Shown here in pieces: positions 36,549-45,537 of a stretch of DNA of 64,000 nt. Numbering within the stretch: the first letter of the stretch is position 1; every line of letters starts with the position of its first letter. The notes beneath the pieces are model-generated. The model worked only from the letters and a program-made list of their open reading frames with translations, did not search any database and had not been told where the DNA came from. The DNA is from Clostridioides sp. ES-S-0010-02 (GTDB lineage Bacteria > Bacillota > Clostridia > Peptostreptococcales > Peptostreptococcaceae), in contig CP067345.1 in NCBI GenBank assembly GCA_020641055.1, positions 3,589,317 to 3,653,316 of the forward strand, in the 5' to 3' direction. A program made the translations under genes and the position numbers.

Positions 36549-37097
36549 ATGAACAAAAAAGTCTTAATTATATCTACAAGCTTTCGCAAAGACGGAAATT
36601 CTGAAATGTTAGCAGATATGTTTTTAAAAGGAGCAAAAGAATCAGGAAATATTGTTGAAAAAATCTGTTTGTATGATAAAACTATTCACTTTTGTAAAGG
36701 ATGTCTTGCTTGTCAGAATACAAAAACAGGACATTGTATAATGCAAGATGATGCCGATATGATTGTACAAAAGATGATGACTGCTGATGTAATTGTTTTT
36801 TCAACTCCAATCTATTTTTATGAAATGAGTGGACAGATGAAAACATTACTTGATCGTTCTAATCCACTATTTCCCTTAGAGTATTCTTTTAGAGATATTT
36901 ATCTTCTAGCAACTGCTGCTGATAAAGAGGAACATGCAATGGATGGTGCAGTGAAAGGATTGCAGGGCTGGATTGATTGTTTTGAAAATGCAACACTTAA
37001 AGATGTTTTGCGCGGTACAGGTGCAGATGAATATGGTTCTATCTCTGCTTTACCTAATCTATTAAGTAAAGCATATCAAATGGGAAAGGTAGTATAA
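36549..37097 (+). CDS. NADPH-dependent FMN reductase / flavodoxin-like protein
   Basis: A 182-residue flavodoxin-fold protein. The FMN phosphate loop is STSFRKDGNSEML (about 8-20). The segment FCKGCLACQNTKTGHC (about 46-61) carries three or four Cys as in iron-sulfur-flavoprotein relatives, and STPIYFYEMSGQMKTLLDR (about 86-104) is the classic family motif. It should pass electrons from NADPH to flavin or an acceptor. The start is ATG with GGAGGAAT. Operon position suggests a redox role with the dehydrogenase. Confidence 0.9.
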   Translation: MNKKVLIISTSFRKDGNSEMLADMFLKGAKESGNIVEKICLYDKTIHFCKGCLACQNTKTGHCIMQDDADMIVQKMMTADVIVFSTPIYFYEMSGQMKTLLDRSNPLFPLEYSFRDIYLLATAADKEEHAMDGAVKGLQGWIDCFENATLKDVLRGTGADEYGSISALPNLLSKAYQMGKVV

Positions 37098-37101
37098 TCA
37101 T

Positions 37102-37662
37102 ATGAAGCAATGTAATCATATAAAAAAGATTATAACCCTCATGTTAACTGCACTCTGTAGCTTTGCACTATTAGGTTGTACAAGTATTCCAGCCTCAAAA
37201 CAAACAGTAAAACAAGAATCTAAAAATAATACTTTGACTGCAACTCCTATTTCTTATAAAGAAAAAGAAGTAATAACACCAACTGAAAATAAACCAATTA
37301 AAAATAACATTATAACTGCCAATCTTAAAATTGGAGATAAAGACTTTGTATTGAAACTTTATAATAATTCCTCTGTACAGGCATTAATAAAAAAAATGCC
37401 ACTTACAATAGATATGAAAGATTTAAATAAAAACGAAAAATACAATTACTTTATAAAAGATTTGCCATCAAATGCAGAATCCGTAAAAAATATTAAAACT
37501 GGTGATTTTATGCTCTACGGCTCTGATTGTTTGGTTCTATTTTATAAAGATTTTCAAACCTCATATAACTACACTAAACTGGGGTATATTGAAGATACCA
37601 GTAAGCTTGCTGAAATATTAGGAAGTGGAAACATACAAATAGTACTTAGTATTATTGATTAA
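37102..37662 (+). CDS. Cyclophilin-like-fold lipoprotein
   Basis: A 186-residue protein with a lipoprotein signal peptide: hydrophobic core LMLTALCSFALLGC, lipobox LLGC, Cys at about residue 26. After a Ser/Thr/Lys-rich linker, residues about 70-186 match the bacterial cyclophilin-like domain (IGDKDFVLKLYNNSSVQAL, then GDFMLYGSDCLVLFY). Such domains often occur beside flavodoxins in Firmicutes; function is undetermined and no isomerase activity can be assumed. Last gene of the operon, 4 bp after the flavin reductase, followed by a strong terminator. Confidence 0.85.
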   Translation: MKQCNHIKKIITLMLTALCSFALLGCTSIPASKQTVKQESKNNTLTATPISYKEKEVITPTENKPIKNNIITANLKIGDKDFVLKLYNNSSVQALIKKMPLTIDMKDLNKNEKYNYFIKDLPSNAESVKNIKTGDFMLYGSDCLVLFYKDFQTSYNYTKLGYIEDTSKLAEILGSGNIQIVLSIID

Positions 37663-37664
37663 AA

Positions 37665-37710
37665 TAATAGTGTCATCATGGCAAATGCATCTACTATGAT
37701 GACACTATTA
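37665..37710. terminator. Bidirectional terminator
   Basis: A perfect 15-bp stem (TAATAGTGTCATCAT at 37665-37679 with its complement at 37696-37710) lies between two convergent genes: the cyclophilin-like lipoprotein and the membrane GGDEF protein. Confidence 0.85.
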
Positions 37711-37723
37711 AACCAAACGTTCT

Positions 37724-38809
37724 CTAACTTACAATTCTATTTTTCCCATTATTTTTAGCTATGTAAAGTTTTGTATCAGCTCCTTTTACTATCTTCTCCA
37801 TAGTCATATTTTCAACATACTCCTCTACACCACCGCTGACTGTAATTTTGTCCACTAAATCAAATAATTTTTTGTCACTAGAAACATGTATGCGAATACG
37901 CTCTGCTACCTCAACCGCTTTAGATTTAGTAAAGCTAGGCATTACCACTATAAACTCTTCTCCTCCATATCTTGAAACAATTCCATCATTTCCAACCTCT
38001 TCAATTAAAATCTCACTAAATCGAATTAATACATTATTTCCACATAGATGACCATATTTATCATTTATTTTTTTAAAATCATCTATATCAAATAACACAA
38101 TGGACATAATTCTTTCTTCCAATGGTTTTTTTAATATATCGGACATATATTGTATTAAATATCTTCTATTATATAACTTTGTCAAATCATCTATAATTGC
38201 CTGCTTTTCAAGTCTTTGGTTCAATTTATATACTTTATCACGCTCATGAGAATACTCTTGTAAAACCACAATCATTACTATACATAAAAACAATGAAACT
38301 ATAATAAAATTACTTATCGTATCTGATGCACGAGATTCACCTATAGACACAATTAAGTTTGGGTAATTAAATGCCAAAAATATACATATACTATACACAA
38401 GTGTAGATACAAATATTATAACTATTCTCTTAAGACCATTAAGAGTCAATGATATAACACATATTCCCAACAAGAAATAAAACATCATACCACTATCCAC
38501 TCCACCACTTATAAAAAAGAGTACTGGAAATAAGAATATATTAAGTCCTATATTAATTACTAGGCACCCTCTATCAATATCTTGTGTTTTAAGAGAATAG
38601 ATTGCCAATATTGACATGATACAAAAACAAGAAAAACTCCCCCATACAGATATACTAGGAAGATTACTAAAAAGAGCTGCAACAAAGGCTAAAAAGGAAC
38701 AAACAACTCCAGCAAAACAAAAAAGATAAAAAAGTCTTTCTTGTAAGTTTAATTTTTTATTGAAATACTTCTCCATATAATCTTTAATAGACTGTTGTAT
38801 AGATGCCAA
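37724..38809 (-). CDS. Membrane diguanylate cyclase (GGDEF)
   Basis: A 361-residue protein. The N-terminal half (about 25-190) has five or six hydrophobic helices with short loops and no recognisable sensory domain. After a short coiled coil (about 190-205) the GGDEF domain follows (about 205-361), with the catalytic motif SRYGGEEF and the Mg-binding stretch FDIDDFKKINDKYGH. No RxxD is found at the expected inhibitory position. It should synthesise cyclic di-GMP at the membrane. The start is TTG with AAAGGAGGAG. It has a separate transcript, convergent with the redox operon. Confidence 0.92.
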   Translation of the reverse strand: MASIQQSIKDYMEKYFNKKLNLQERLFYLFCFAGVVCSFLAFVAALFSNLPSISVWGSFSCFCIMSILAIYSLKTQDIDRGCLVINIGLNIFLFPVLFFISGGVDSGMMFYFLLGICVISLTLNGLKRIVIIFVSTLVYSICIFLAFNYPNLIVSIGESRASDTISNFIIVSLFLCIVMIVVLQEYSHERDKVYKLNQRLEKQAIIDDLTKLYNRRYLIQYMSDILKKPLEERIMSIVLFDIDDFKKINDKYGHLCGNNVLIRFSEILIEEVGNDGIVSRYGGEEFIVVMPSFTKSKAVEVAERIRIHVSSDKKLFDLVDKITVSGGVEEYVENMTMEKIVKGADTKLYIAKNNGKNRIVS

Positions 38810-38819
38810 ATATTTAATC

Positions 38820-39215
38820 TCCTCCTTTATTAAGATATTTTAATTTAATTATACTTATAATATTATATCATATAATAAGTATGTTTAAATAATAGCTTGT
38901 ATATCCAATATATGGAATTAAATTTATCTAATAAGTATATATAATAATAAAAGTATGTAGAAAAATATTAAAAGTAAAACTTATAAAAAATAACAGACAA
39001 TTACATGTATAAAATAACAAAGCAAAGCACTCATATTATATTAAAGTGTCTTGCTTTGTTTATATATTCTATAAAAATTTATAACCTATAATTTTTATTC
39101 CAACTCAAATGCCTCTGTATAAAGACTATAATAAACAAAAAATGTAAAGGAAAAATATATTCGATTCTTTATAGATAAATTTACTGGTTTGTAAATAGAA
39201 AAAAGGGGTTTAAAT
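38820..39215. other. Long non-coding region upstream of the GGDEF gene
   Basis: No gene is seen. It must contain the promoter of the membrane diguanylate cyclase. A hairpin with a 10-bp perfect core (AACAAAGCAA at 39016-39025 with TTGCTTTGTT at 39051-39060) is present and can act as a second terminator behind the nucleotidase genes. I find no cyclic di-GMP riboswitch signature. Confidence 0.5.
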
Positions 39216-39254
39216 AGAAAAAAAGAAGAACATCAAATATAAAGGTTCTTCTCT
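39216..39254 (-). terminator. Terminator of the first nucleotidase-like gene
   Basis: On the minus strand AGAAGAAC...GTTCTTCT (39252-39224) is followed by a run of T (39224-39217), about 210 bp beyond the stop codon of 39466-41355. Confidence 0.65.
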
Positions 39255-39465
39255 TTCATCTTAGTATACTATTTTTTAGTGTTTTAACTATATTCAAATA
39301 TATTTTTTATATAAATATATTCTTACTAATAAATCTAATATTACATTGTACCTAATTGTATAATTATGGTATAAATTTGCTTTGTTTTTATTGATTTACT
39401 GCTTTATCAATTTACTTATTTATTGTATTAATTCATCTTTATTGTCTCACTTAATATTTATTGTT

Positions 39466-41355
39466 CTACTTCATTTTTATCGCCTTACTATATTTATTGA
39501 TAATATTCCATGTCCCATTTTCTTTTCTTAATTCAAGACTTATTTTTGAATAATACTCTCCATCTTCACTAGATTGTGTCACTATAACTTTATTTCCAGA
39601 CTTATTCTTATAGGTACGTTCTTTTATCTTATTTTTGGTATGCCCAACTACAATAGCATCTATTCCATCTACTGTAGTAGCAAGTTTTTTTATCTCGCTA
39701 CTTGGATTTTTTAAATTTATATTATCACTATCTGAATGTACAACTGTGACAATTACATCTGGATTTTCTTTTTGCATAACCTTTACCCACTCATTTGCAT
39801 CCTTCACTAAGTCATTAGTATATAATCTATTTGTTTTTTTAGAATTTTTTTCTGAACTCGAATCATTGGTATTTTTTTCATCTTTATCTATAGTAAGCCC
39901 CAATATTCCAACCTTTATATCACCTTCCTTAGTCTCAACTTTATGCATTATATAAGGTTTTACATAATTTTCTCCAGACTCATCATATATATTAGCTGAT
40001 AAAACAGGAATTTTCATTTCCTCAAAGTTTTCTATAATAGAATCCAATGTAGACTTTTTTTCTTCAAAATCATTTTTTTCAGATAGAAGTTCATGACTAC
40101 CAAGTACTACAGCATCATAGCCGAGATAAACAATAGGCCATTCGTTTATTCTTTTATGAATACCTTTTTTTGTATTATACTGCCACTCTTTAGACCATCT
40201 AGTCATTTCTTTTGTATTAGCATCAAAAAAATCTCCAGTATCAATAAAGATTGGCTGTACAGCTCTATATCTTTCATTAAATAAACTAACTGCCATTTCA
40301 TCTGAAAAATTTGAATGTAAACCAGATGTCGTAATTATATTTACTTCTTTTCCAAATACCTTTAATTCACTATGCTTATCTTTTATAAACCACTTATCAT
40401 TCTTCTTATCCAACTTAAAATTAATCTTTGATACACTATCACCATGAGCTCCAGGCTGTGTCACTATCACTTCTTCACCAGATTTATTCTTAAATGTATG
40501 TTGCTCTATCTTTTCATGTGTATGACCAGCTACAATAGCATCTATTCCTTCTACTGTTGTTGCCAGCTCCTTTATTCTATTTCCTGGGTTTTTAGGATTT
40601 TTAGGCTCTTCACCTGAATGTACAATGGCAACGATTATATCTGGACTTTCTTTTTTCATGATTTTTACCCATTTTTGGGCATCTTCCACCAAATCATTTG
40701 CATATAATTTACCTTTATATTGTGCTTGTTCTTCAAGTGCTCTAGCTTTTTTATCTTGCTCAAAGCTTTTAAATCTTGAACGTTCTCCTACTTCTTTTAT
40801 AGTAAGCCCTAGTATTCCTACCTTTATATTCCCTTTTTCTGTTTTGACATCTTTCATTATGTACGGTTTTACATAGTTTTTTCCAGATTGTTCATATATA
40901 TTTGCAGACACCAATGGTATGTTATTATTTTTAAAATCAGAAACTAACCTATCAAGACCTTGCTTATCATTGGAAACGAACTCATGATTTCCAAATGTAA
41001 CTGCATCATATTTTAATTTTGCCATTTCTTTAGCTATAGGAACTTCTCCTTCACGTGGCTCAGCTATTTTTTTAAATTCCGGCATACCATCATTAAATCG
41101 TACTAGTTTTTGACCAGTAAACCATCCATTCATATCAATACTTTGTATGTCAAAAAAATCGCCTGCATCAACCATTAGCAAGTTTTCATCGTATTTTCTC
41201 TCTTCTTGCACATAAGAAACTAGGTTTTCTGGGACTATTGAATGTAAGTCGCTTGTACCAAGTATATTGATTTCTATATCTTTAGTACTTTCACAGCCCA
41301 CTAATAATATTATTAGAAATATTATTGATGTAACTATAATAAATTTTATTTTCAT
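39466..41355 (-). CDS. Lipoprotein with two 5'-nucleotidase-like metallophosphatase domains (paralogue A)
   Basis: A 629-residue lipoprotein: signal peptide with lipobox LLVGC (Cys21). Domain 1 (about 28-330) has all metallophosphatase motifs: SDLH (36-38), DAGD (63-66), GNHEF (122-126), VHSGEE near 250 and AGHTHE near 283. Domain 2 (about 340-629) is a diverged copy with SGLH instead of DxH, TGDFFD, GSHELL instead of GNHE, and VGHTKN instead of GHTH, so it probably binds no dinuclear metal. The protein lacks the usual C-terminal nucleotidase substrate domain. Likely a surface phosphoesterase; the substrate is unknown. The start is ATG with GGGGGAGG. It follows paralogue B by about 185 bp. 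Confidence 0.88.
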   Translation of the reverse strand: MKIKFIIVTSIIFLIILLVGCESTKDIEINILGTSDLHSIVPENLVSYVQEERKYDENLLMVDAGDFFDIQSIDMNGWFTGQKLVRFNDGMPEFKKIAEPREGEVPIAKEMAKLKYDAVTFGNHEFVSNDKQGLDRLVSDFKNNNIPLVSANIYEQSGKNYVKPYIMKDVKTEKGNIKVGILGLTIKEVGERSRFKSFEQDKKARALEEQAQYKGKLYANDLVEDAQKWVKIMKKESPDIIVAIVHSGEEPKNPKNPGNRIKELATTVEGIDAIVAGHTHEKIEQHTFKNKSGEEVIVTQPGAHGDSVSKINFKLDKKNDKWFIKDKHSELKVFGKEVNIITTSGLHSNFSDEMAVSLFNERYRAVQPIFIDTGDFFDANTKEMTRWSKEWQYNTKKGIHKRINEWPIVYLGYDAVVLGSHELLSEKNDFEEKKSTLDSIIENFEEMKIPVLSANIYDESGENYVKPYIMHKVETKEGDIKVGILGLTIDKDEKNTNDSSSEKNSKKTNRLYTNDLVKDANEWVKVMQKENPDVIVTVVHSDSDNINLKNPSSEIKKLATTVDGIDAIVVGHTKNKIKERTYKNKSGNKVIVTQSSEDGEYYSKISLELRKENGTWNIINKYSKAIKMK

Positions 41356-41443
41356 AAAAGCCTCCCCCTTAATTTTTTTGATGATAATAAAATTTACTCT
41401 TATACCTTATCTTTACTATATAAGTTTGTACTGTTTATTATAC

Positions 41444-41490
41444 TAAAAAAACTATATGTAAATTCCTTTTTAAATAAATCTACATATAGT
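41444..41490 (-). terminator. Terminator of nucleotidase paralogue B
   Basis: ACTATATGTA (41451-41460) pairs with TACATATAGT (41481-41490), and the minus strand continues into seven T (41450-41444). The two paralogues are therefore probably separate transcripts. Confidence 0.65.
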
Positions 41491-41539
41491 TCTTGATATT
41501 TTTCAGTTACAAAACAAGGCTTACTCTAGTATACTAAAA

Positions 41540-43486
41540 TTATTCAACCTCAATTGTTTTACTAGATTTATCATTAATAACCCATGAACCCTTTTCTTTT
41601 TTCACTTTAAAAGTAATTTTAGAATAATATTTACCATGTTCACCTGGTTGTGTCACTATAACTTTACCTCCAGACTTATTCTTATAGTCATGTTCATCTA
41701 TCTTTTCATGAGTATGACTAGCAACAATAGCATCAATCCCATCTACTGTAGTTGCTAGTTCTTTTACTCTATTTCCTGGATGCTTGGGATTTTTAGGCTC
41801 TTCTCCTGAATGTACAACTGCAACTATTATATCTGGATTTTCTTCTTTCATCACTTTTACCCACTTCTTTGCATCTTCTACTAAATCATTTGCATATAAT
41901 TTACCTTTATATTGAAATTGCTCTTGTAAATTTACATTTTTAAGACCTTTACCTACCTCTTTTATCGTAAGACCCAATATTCCTACTTTTACATTTCCTT
42001 CATTTGTCTCCACATCTTGTATGACATATGGTTTAACATAGTTTTGTCCAGATTGTTTATATATGTTTGCTGATAATACAGAAATTGTTGTCTGTTCAAA
42101 ATCCTCTACAACGGCATCTAAAAGACGCTCATCTGCCCAAAATTCATCATTTTCGGATACAAACTCATGATTGCCAAGTACTACTGCATCATACATGCCC
42201 TTATGCATAGCTATTGCCATTGGACATCTACTAATTACTGTATCAGTATTATTATCCCTTATAGCTTTCCACTCTTTATACCATTCAATCATTTCATCTG
42301 TCTGAGAATCTAAAAAGTCTCCTGCATCTACTGCAACAGGTTCAATTGGGTTACTTCGTTCATTAACAAGACTGACTAATAATTTGTCAGAAAAATGTGA
42401 ATGTAAATCTGCAGTAGCAACTATATTTATTTCTTTATCAACTATTTTTAATTTGCTAGCCTTTTCCTTTATACCCCATTTACCATTCTTCTTATTTAAT
42501 TTAAAACTAATCTCTGACACACTATCTGCATGCGAACCTGGTTGTGTAACAATTACTTCTTTCCCAGATTTATTTTTATATGTATGTTGCTTTATTTTCT
42601 TATGAGTATGACCTGCTACTATTGCATCTATTCCATCTACTGTGGTTGCTAGTTCCTTTATTCTATTTCCTGTATTATCAGAACTCTTAGATTCTTCCCC
42701 TGAATGTACAACTGCAACTACTATATCTGGATTTTCTTTCTTCATCACTTTTATCCATTTCTTTGCATCTTCCACTAAATCATTTGCATATAATTTACCT
42801 TTATACTCAGCTTGCTCTCCAAGTTCTCTTGATTTAGTTTCTTTTTCAATATCTTCAAATCCTGAACTTTTCCCCACTTCTTTTATAGTAAGACCTAGTA
42901 TTCCTACTTTTACATCACCTTTATCTGTCTTAACATTTTTCATCACATATGGTTGTATGTAGTTTTTTCCAGATTGTTCATATATATTTGCTGATACTAC
43001 TGGTATATTATTATTTTTAAAATCAGAAACTAATTTATCAAGACCTTGCTTATCATTTGAAATAAATTCATTATCACCAAGTACTACAGCATCATATCTC
43101 AATGGTATCATGTCTTTAACTATAGGTACTTCATCTTGACTATTCTTAACTATGTCTTCATATTCTGCTGTACCACTCTCTCTAATATTAACTAGTTTTT
43201 TCCCAGAGGTCCATTCCCACATTTCTTTACTTTGTTCACCAAAAAAATCTCCTGCATCTACCATAAGTATATTTTCATTCTTTGCTCTTTCTTCATTTAC
43301 ATATGAAACTAGAGAATCTGTCACAACTGAATGCAAATCACCTGTTCCTAATATTTTTACTTCTGTATCTGATACATTAACTTTTGTATCTTCTATTTTA
43401 GTTTCTTTATTTTTAGTACTTTGACATGCCACAAGCAATCCCACTAAAAACGCTATCAATACCATTATAATAAATTTTATTTTCAT
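41540..43486 (-). CDS. Lipoprotein with two 5'-nucleotidase-like metallophosphatase domains (paralogue B)
   Basis: A 648-residue lipoprotein and close paralogue of the neighbouring 39466-41355 gene. The start is ATG 43486 with GAGGGGGG just upstream; an earlier in-frame ATG at 43501 lies at the ribosome binding site. The lipobox is LLVAC. Domain 1 keeps GDLH, DAGDFF, VHSGEE and AGHTHK, but GNHE is replaced by GDNEF, losing the catalytic His. Domain 2 has ADLH, DAGDFLD, GNHEF and VHSGEE; the last motif is SHTHE (Gly to Ser). Here the second domain is the likely active one, the reverse of paralogue A. Outside-facing phosphoesterase; substrate unknown. Confidence 0.88.
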   Translation of the reverse strand: MKIKFIIMVLIAFLVGLLVACQSTKNKETKIEDTKVNVSDTEVKILGTGDLHSVVTDSLVSYVNEERAKNENILMVDAGDFFGEQSKEMWEWTSGKKLVNIRESGTAEYEDIVKNSQDEVPIVKDMIPLRYDAVVLGDNEFISNDKQGLDKLVSDFKNNNIPVVSANIYEQSGKNYIQPYVMKNVKTDKGDVKVGILGLTIKEVGKSSGFEDIEKETKSRELGEQAEYKGKLYANDLVEDAKKWIKVMKKENPDIVVAVVHSGEESKSSDNTGNRIKELATTVDGIDAIVAGHTHKKIKQHTYKNKSGKEVIVTQPGSHADSVSEISFKLNKKNGKWGIKEKASKLKIVDKEINIVATADLHSHFSDKLLVSLVNERSNPIEPVAVDAGDFLDSQTDEMIEWYKEWKAIRDNNTDTVISRCPMAIAMHKGMYDAVVLGNHEFVSENDEFWADERLLDAVVEDFEQTTISVLSANIYKQSGQNYVKPYVIQDVETNEGNVKVGILGLTIKEVGKGLKNVNLQEQFQYKGKLYANDLVEDAKKWVKVMKEENPDIIVAVVHSGEEPKNPKHPGNRVKELATTVDGIDAIVASHTHEKIDEHDYKNKSGGKVIVTQPGEHGKYYSKITFKVKKEKGSWVINDKSSKTIEVE

Positions 43487-43704
43487 AAAAGCCCCCCTCA
43501 TAAATTTTTAGATTATAATAAAATTTAATATCATGCTTTATTTTAAACTATAGCAGGTTATAGGATTATGAGCAACATTCATTGGACTAGTAGATTATTA
43601 CCTGTAAATATATCTATAATTTAAAGATATACATTTCATTTCTTATGTCATGGTATTTAAACATACTTAATAATATATTTAAATATACTATTAGAAAACT
43701 TTAA

Positions 43705-43979
43705 ATAGATACTTCAAATAACAAACTTTTATTTAACACAGATAGCTATGATGAGATTGTAGCGATATTAAAATATATAGAGAAAATCGAGTATAAAATA
43801 TTATTTGAACAGTTAAGTAACCAGAATGGTTGTAAAATTGATAAAGGGACTTGTGTATTTTTGACTGTATTACCTATATTTTATCTGATATTCAAAATAT
43901 AGAAATACAAAGTAATTTTATATCCTCAGATATGATTGTTGCATATGTAAGCATCCTCAATATGCATGCTTATAGGAAC
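43705..43979 (+). pseudogene. Possible frameshifted gene remnant
   Basis: One frame reads without stop from about 43705 to a TAG at 43900 (includes DSYDEIVAILKYIEKIEYKI and LFEQLSNQNGCKIDKGTC). Another continues from about 43851 (IFDCITYILSDIQNIEIQS onward). Joined with a shift near 43855 they would give a single soluble-looking domain, but there is no start codon or ribosome binding site. I do not recognise a family. This is the only coding-like signal in the 43487-44062 gap. Confidence 0.3.
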
Positions 43980-44023
43980 TTCATTGTACCACTTCACTTT
44001 CTTATGTTAAAAGGTACAATGAA
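43980..44023. terminator. Hairpin between the remnant and the DHH gene
   Basis: TTCATTGTACC (43980-43990) pairs perfectly with GGTACAATGAA (44013-44023). The plus strand continues ATTCTATTTTATTT, so it resembles a plus-strand terminator for the decayed gene, and it also lies downstream of the minus-strand DHH gene. Confidence 0.55.
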
Positions 44024-44062
44024 ATTCTATTTTATTTATACTATCCTTTATAAATTAGAGCA

Positions 44063-44980
44063 TTACTTCTTAGGATTTATAAGTTCATCAAGCAACATTG
44101 GAAGTAACTCGTCTATTTGTTCATCATTAAATTGGCAAGTCCCAACAGCTTTGTGACCTCCACCGCCATACTTAAGCATTAGACTACCAACATCAACATT
44201 TGAAGTTCTATTTAAAATACTATATCCTACAGCTACAGAACACCCTTTCCCACCTTTTCCATTTACAATCCAAGCAGAAATATTTTGTTCTGAATACATA
44301 CTGTAAATCATGAAACGATTACCTGTATAAATTGGCTCTACTCCACGTAAATCAGAAATAATAACATCTCCTTCTGTACGTGTGTATTTAGCAACCATTT
44401 CTTTAAATTTATCTGTTTGCTCAAAATAAACTTCTATACGTTCCTTTACATCTGACAGATTTAAAATTTCTTCTGTATCTAAAGTTCTACATGCATCAAT
44501 TAACTTTTCCATCAATTGATAGTTAGATATAGTAAAGTTTCTCCAACGCCCCAACCCTGTTCTTGGGTCCATAAGATAACCAATTAAAATCCATCCAGTT
44601 GGATTTTGTACCTCTTCTATAGTAAGATTTCCAGAATCAACTTTGTCTACTGCTTCTAACATTTCATTAAAATGAGAAAATTTTTCATTTCCACCATAAT
44701 ACTCATAAATAATTCTTGCACAAGAAGGAGCAATGCGACTTTCGCCTCTATACCTTCCTTTAAGCTCATTTCGCTCAAATTCACTAGAATGATGGTCAAA
44801 CCAAAGACCACACCCTTCTACAAATGGTACATTGGCAAGACAATCATTTTCTGTCACCTCAACCAACCCATCTTGTAAATCCTTAGGATGAGCAAATTTC
44901 CAATCATCAATAATACCTGCTTCTTTTAATAATGCACCACAAACTAATCCATCAAAATCAGAACGTGTAATCAATCTCAT
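44063..44980 (-). CDS. DHH-family phosphoesterase
   Basis: A 305-residue protein. DHH motifs: TRSDFDGLVCGALL near 5-18 (motif I Asp ligands), the DHH triplet in LWFDHHSSE near 65, and the DHHA1-type C-terminal GGGGHKAVGTCQF near 276-288. The family contains exopolyphosphatases, nanoRNases and cyclic-dinucleotide phosphodiesterases; the lack of membrane and PAS domains argues against GdpP, and substrate is undecided. I prefer the ATG at 44980 (AAAGGGG upstream); the frame continues to a TTG at 44989. Confidence 0.88.
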   Translation of the reverse strand: MRLITRSDFDGLVCGALLKEAGIIDDWKFAHPKDLQDGLVEVTENDCLANVPFVEGCGLWFDHHSSEFERNELKGRYRGESRIAPSCARIIYEYYGGNEKFSHFNEMLEAVDKVDSGNLTIEEVQNPTGWILIGYLMDPRTGLGRWRNFTISNYQLMEKLIDACRTLDTEEILNLSDVKERIEVYFEQTDKFKEMVAKYTRTEGDVIISDLRGVEPIYTGNRFMIYSMYSEQNISAWIVNGKGGKGCSVAVGYSILNRTSNVDVGSLMLKYGGGGHKAVGTCQFNDEQIDELLPMLLDELINPKK

Positions 44981-44989
44981 ATGTTTCAA

Positions 44990-45303
44990 CCCCTTTGCTT
45001 TAAATATATGCCTATAGATATTGTAATTTTTTCCTTAAATATATAATATCACTTTACATGTCAGCTTGATATACATTTCAATATATACTAACAAAACTTA
45101 TTTTTTGTACTATAATTTATTATCTAAAGTACAACGTTGTCTTTTACTAAGAATATAGTTATAACTTGCCTAACAACCAAAATTTGATTAAAATAAAATA
45201 CTTATATTACTATGAATATACTTATATTTTGTTGTAGTCTTAAATATAACCTATATCACGTTATATCAATTCATCATATAAATTTTATAAATTAACATAA
45301 AAA
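44990..45303. other. Non-coding gap upstream of the DHH gene
   Basis: AT-rich, with no open frame that has a ribosome binding site and no clear structured RNA. It should contain the promoter of the DHH phosphoesterase. Confidence 0.4.
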
Positions 45304-45397
45304 TATCACTTATCACTTATCACTTATCACTTATCACTTATCACTTATCACTTATCACTTATCACTTATCACTTATCACTTATCACTTATCACTTAT
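45304..45397. repeat. Heptanucleotide tandem array (TATCACT, 13 copies)
   Basis: Thirteen perfect copies of TATCACT run from 45304 to 45394, followed by a partial TAT. There is no variation between units and no spacer, so it is a simple microsatellite-like array, likely to vary in copy number by slipped-strand mispairing. It lies just outside a strong terminator. Confidence 0.97.
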
Positions 45398-45414
45398 GTA
45401 AAGTTTAACATGCT

Positions 45415-45464
45415 AAAATAAAGATAGCAATTTGATATAGAAATCAAACTGCTATCTTTATTTT
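45415..45464. terminator. Strong terminator after the HTH regulator gene
   Basis: A perfect 15-bp outer stem AAAATAAAGATAGCA...TGCTATCTTTATTTT with an inner TTTGAT...ATCAAA stem. It ends the minus-strand HTH gene and could act on both strands. Confidence 0.85.
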
Positions 45465-45537
45465 AAAACTACCCTCAATATTTTATTTAATCATACTAGC
45501 TTATATATTGTTTACACTGCACTTCAACAATTTTACT

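Noticed and set aside
38820-39465. Cyclic di-GMP riboswitch or small gene in the long gap by the GGDEF gene
   Set aside because: No GEMM-type conserved core and no frame with a ribosome binding site; only terminator-like hairpins are present.
43851-44156. 101-codon plus-strand frame as an intact gene
   Set aside because: It starts from a TTG without ribosome binding site and runs antisense into the end of the DHH gene; only its first part may belong to a decayed gene.
45304-45397. CRISPR-like repeat array
   Set aside because: Units are 7 bp with no spacers and no cas genes nearby; it is a simple tandem repeat.
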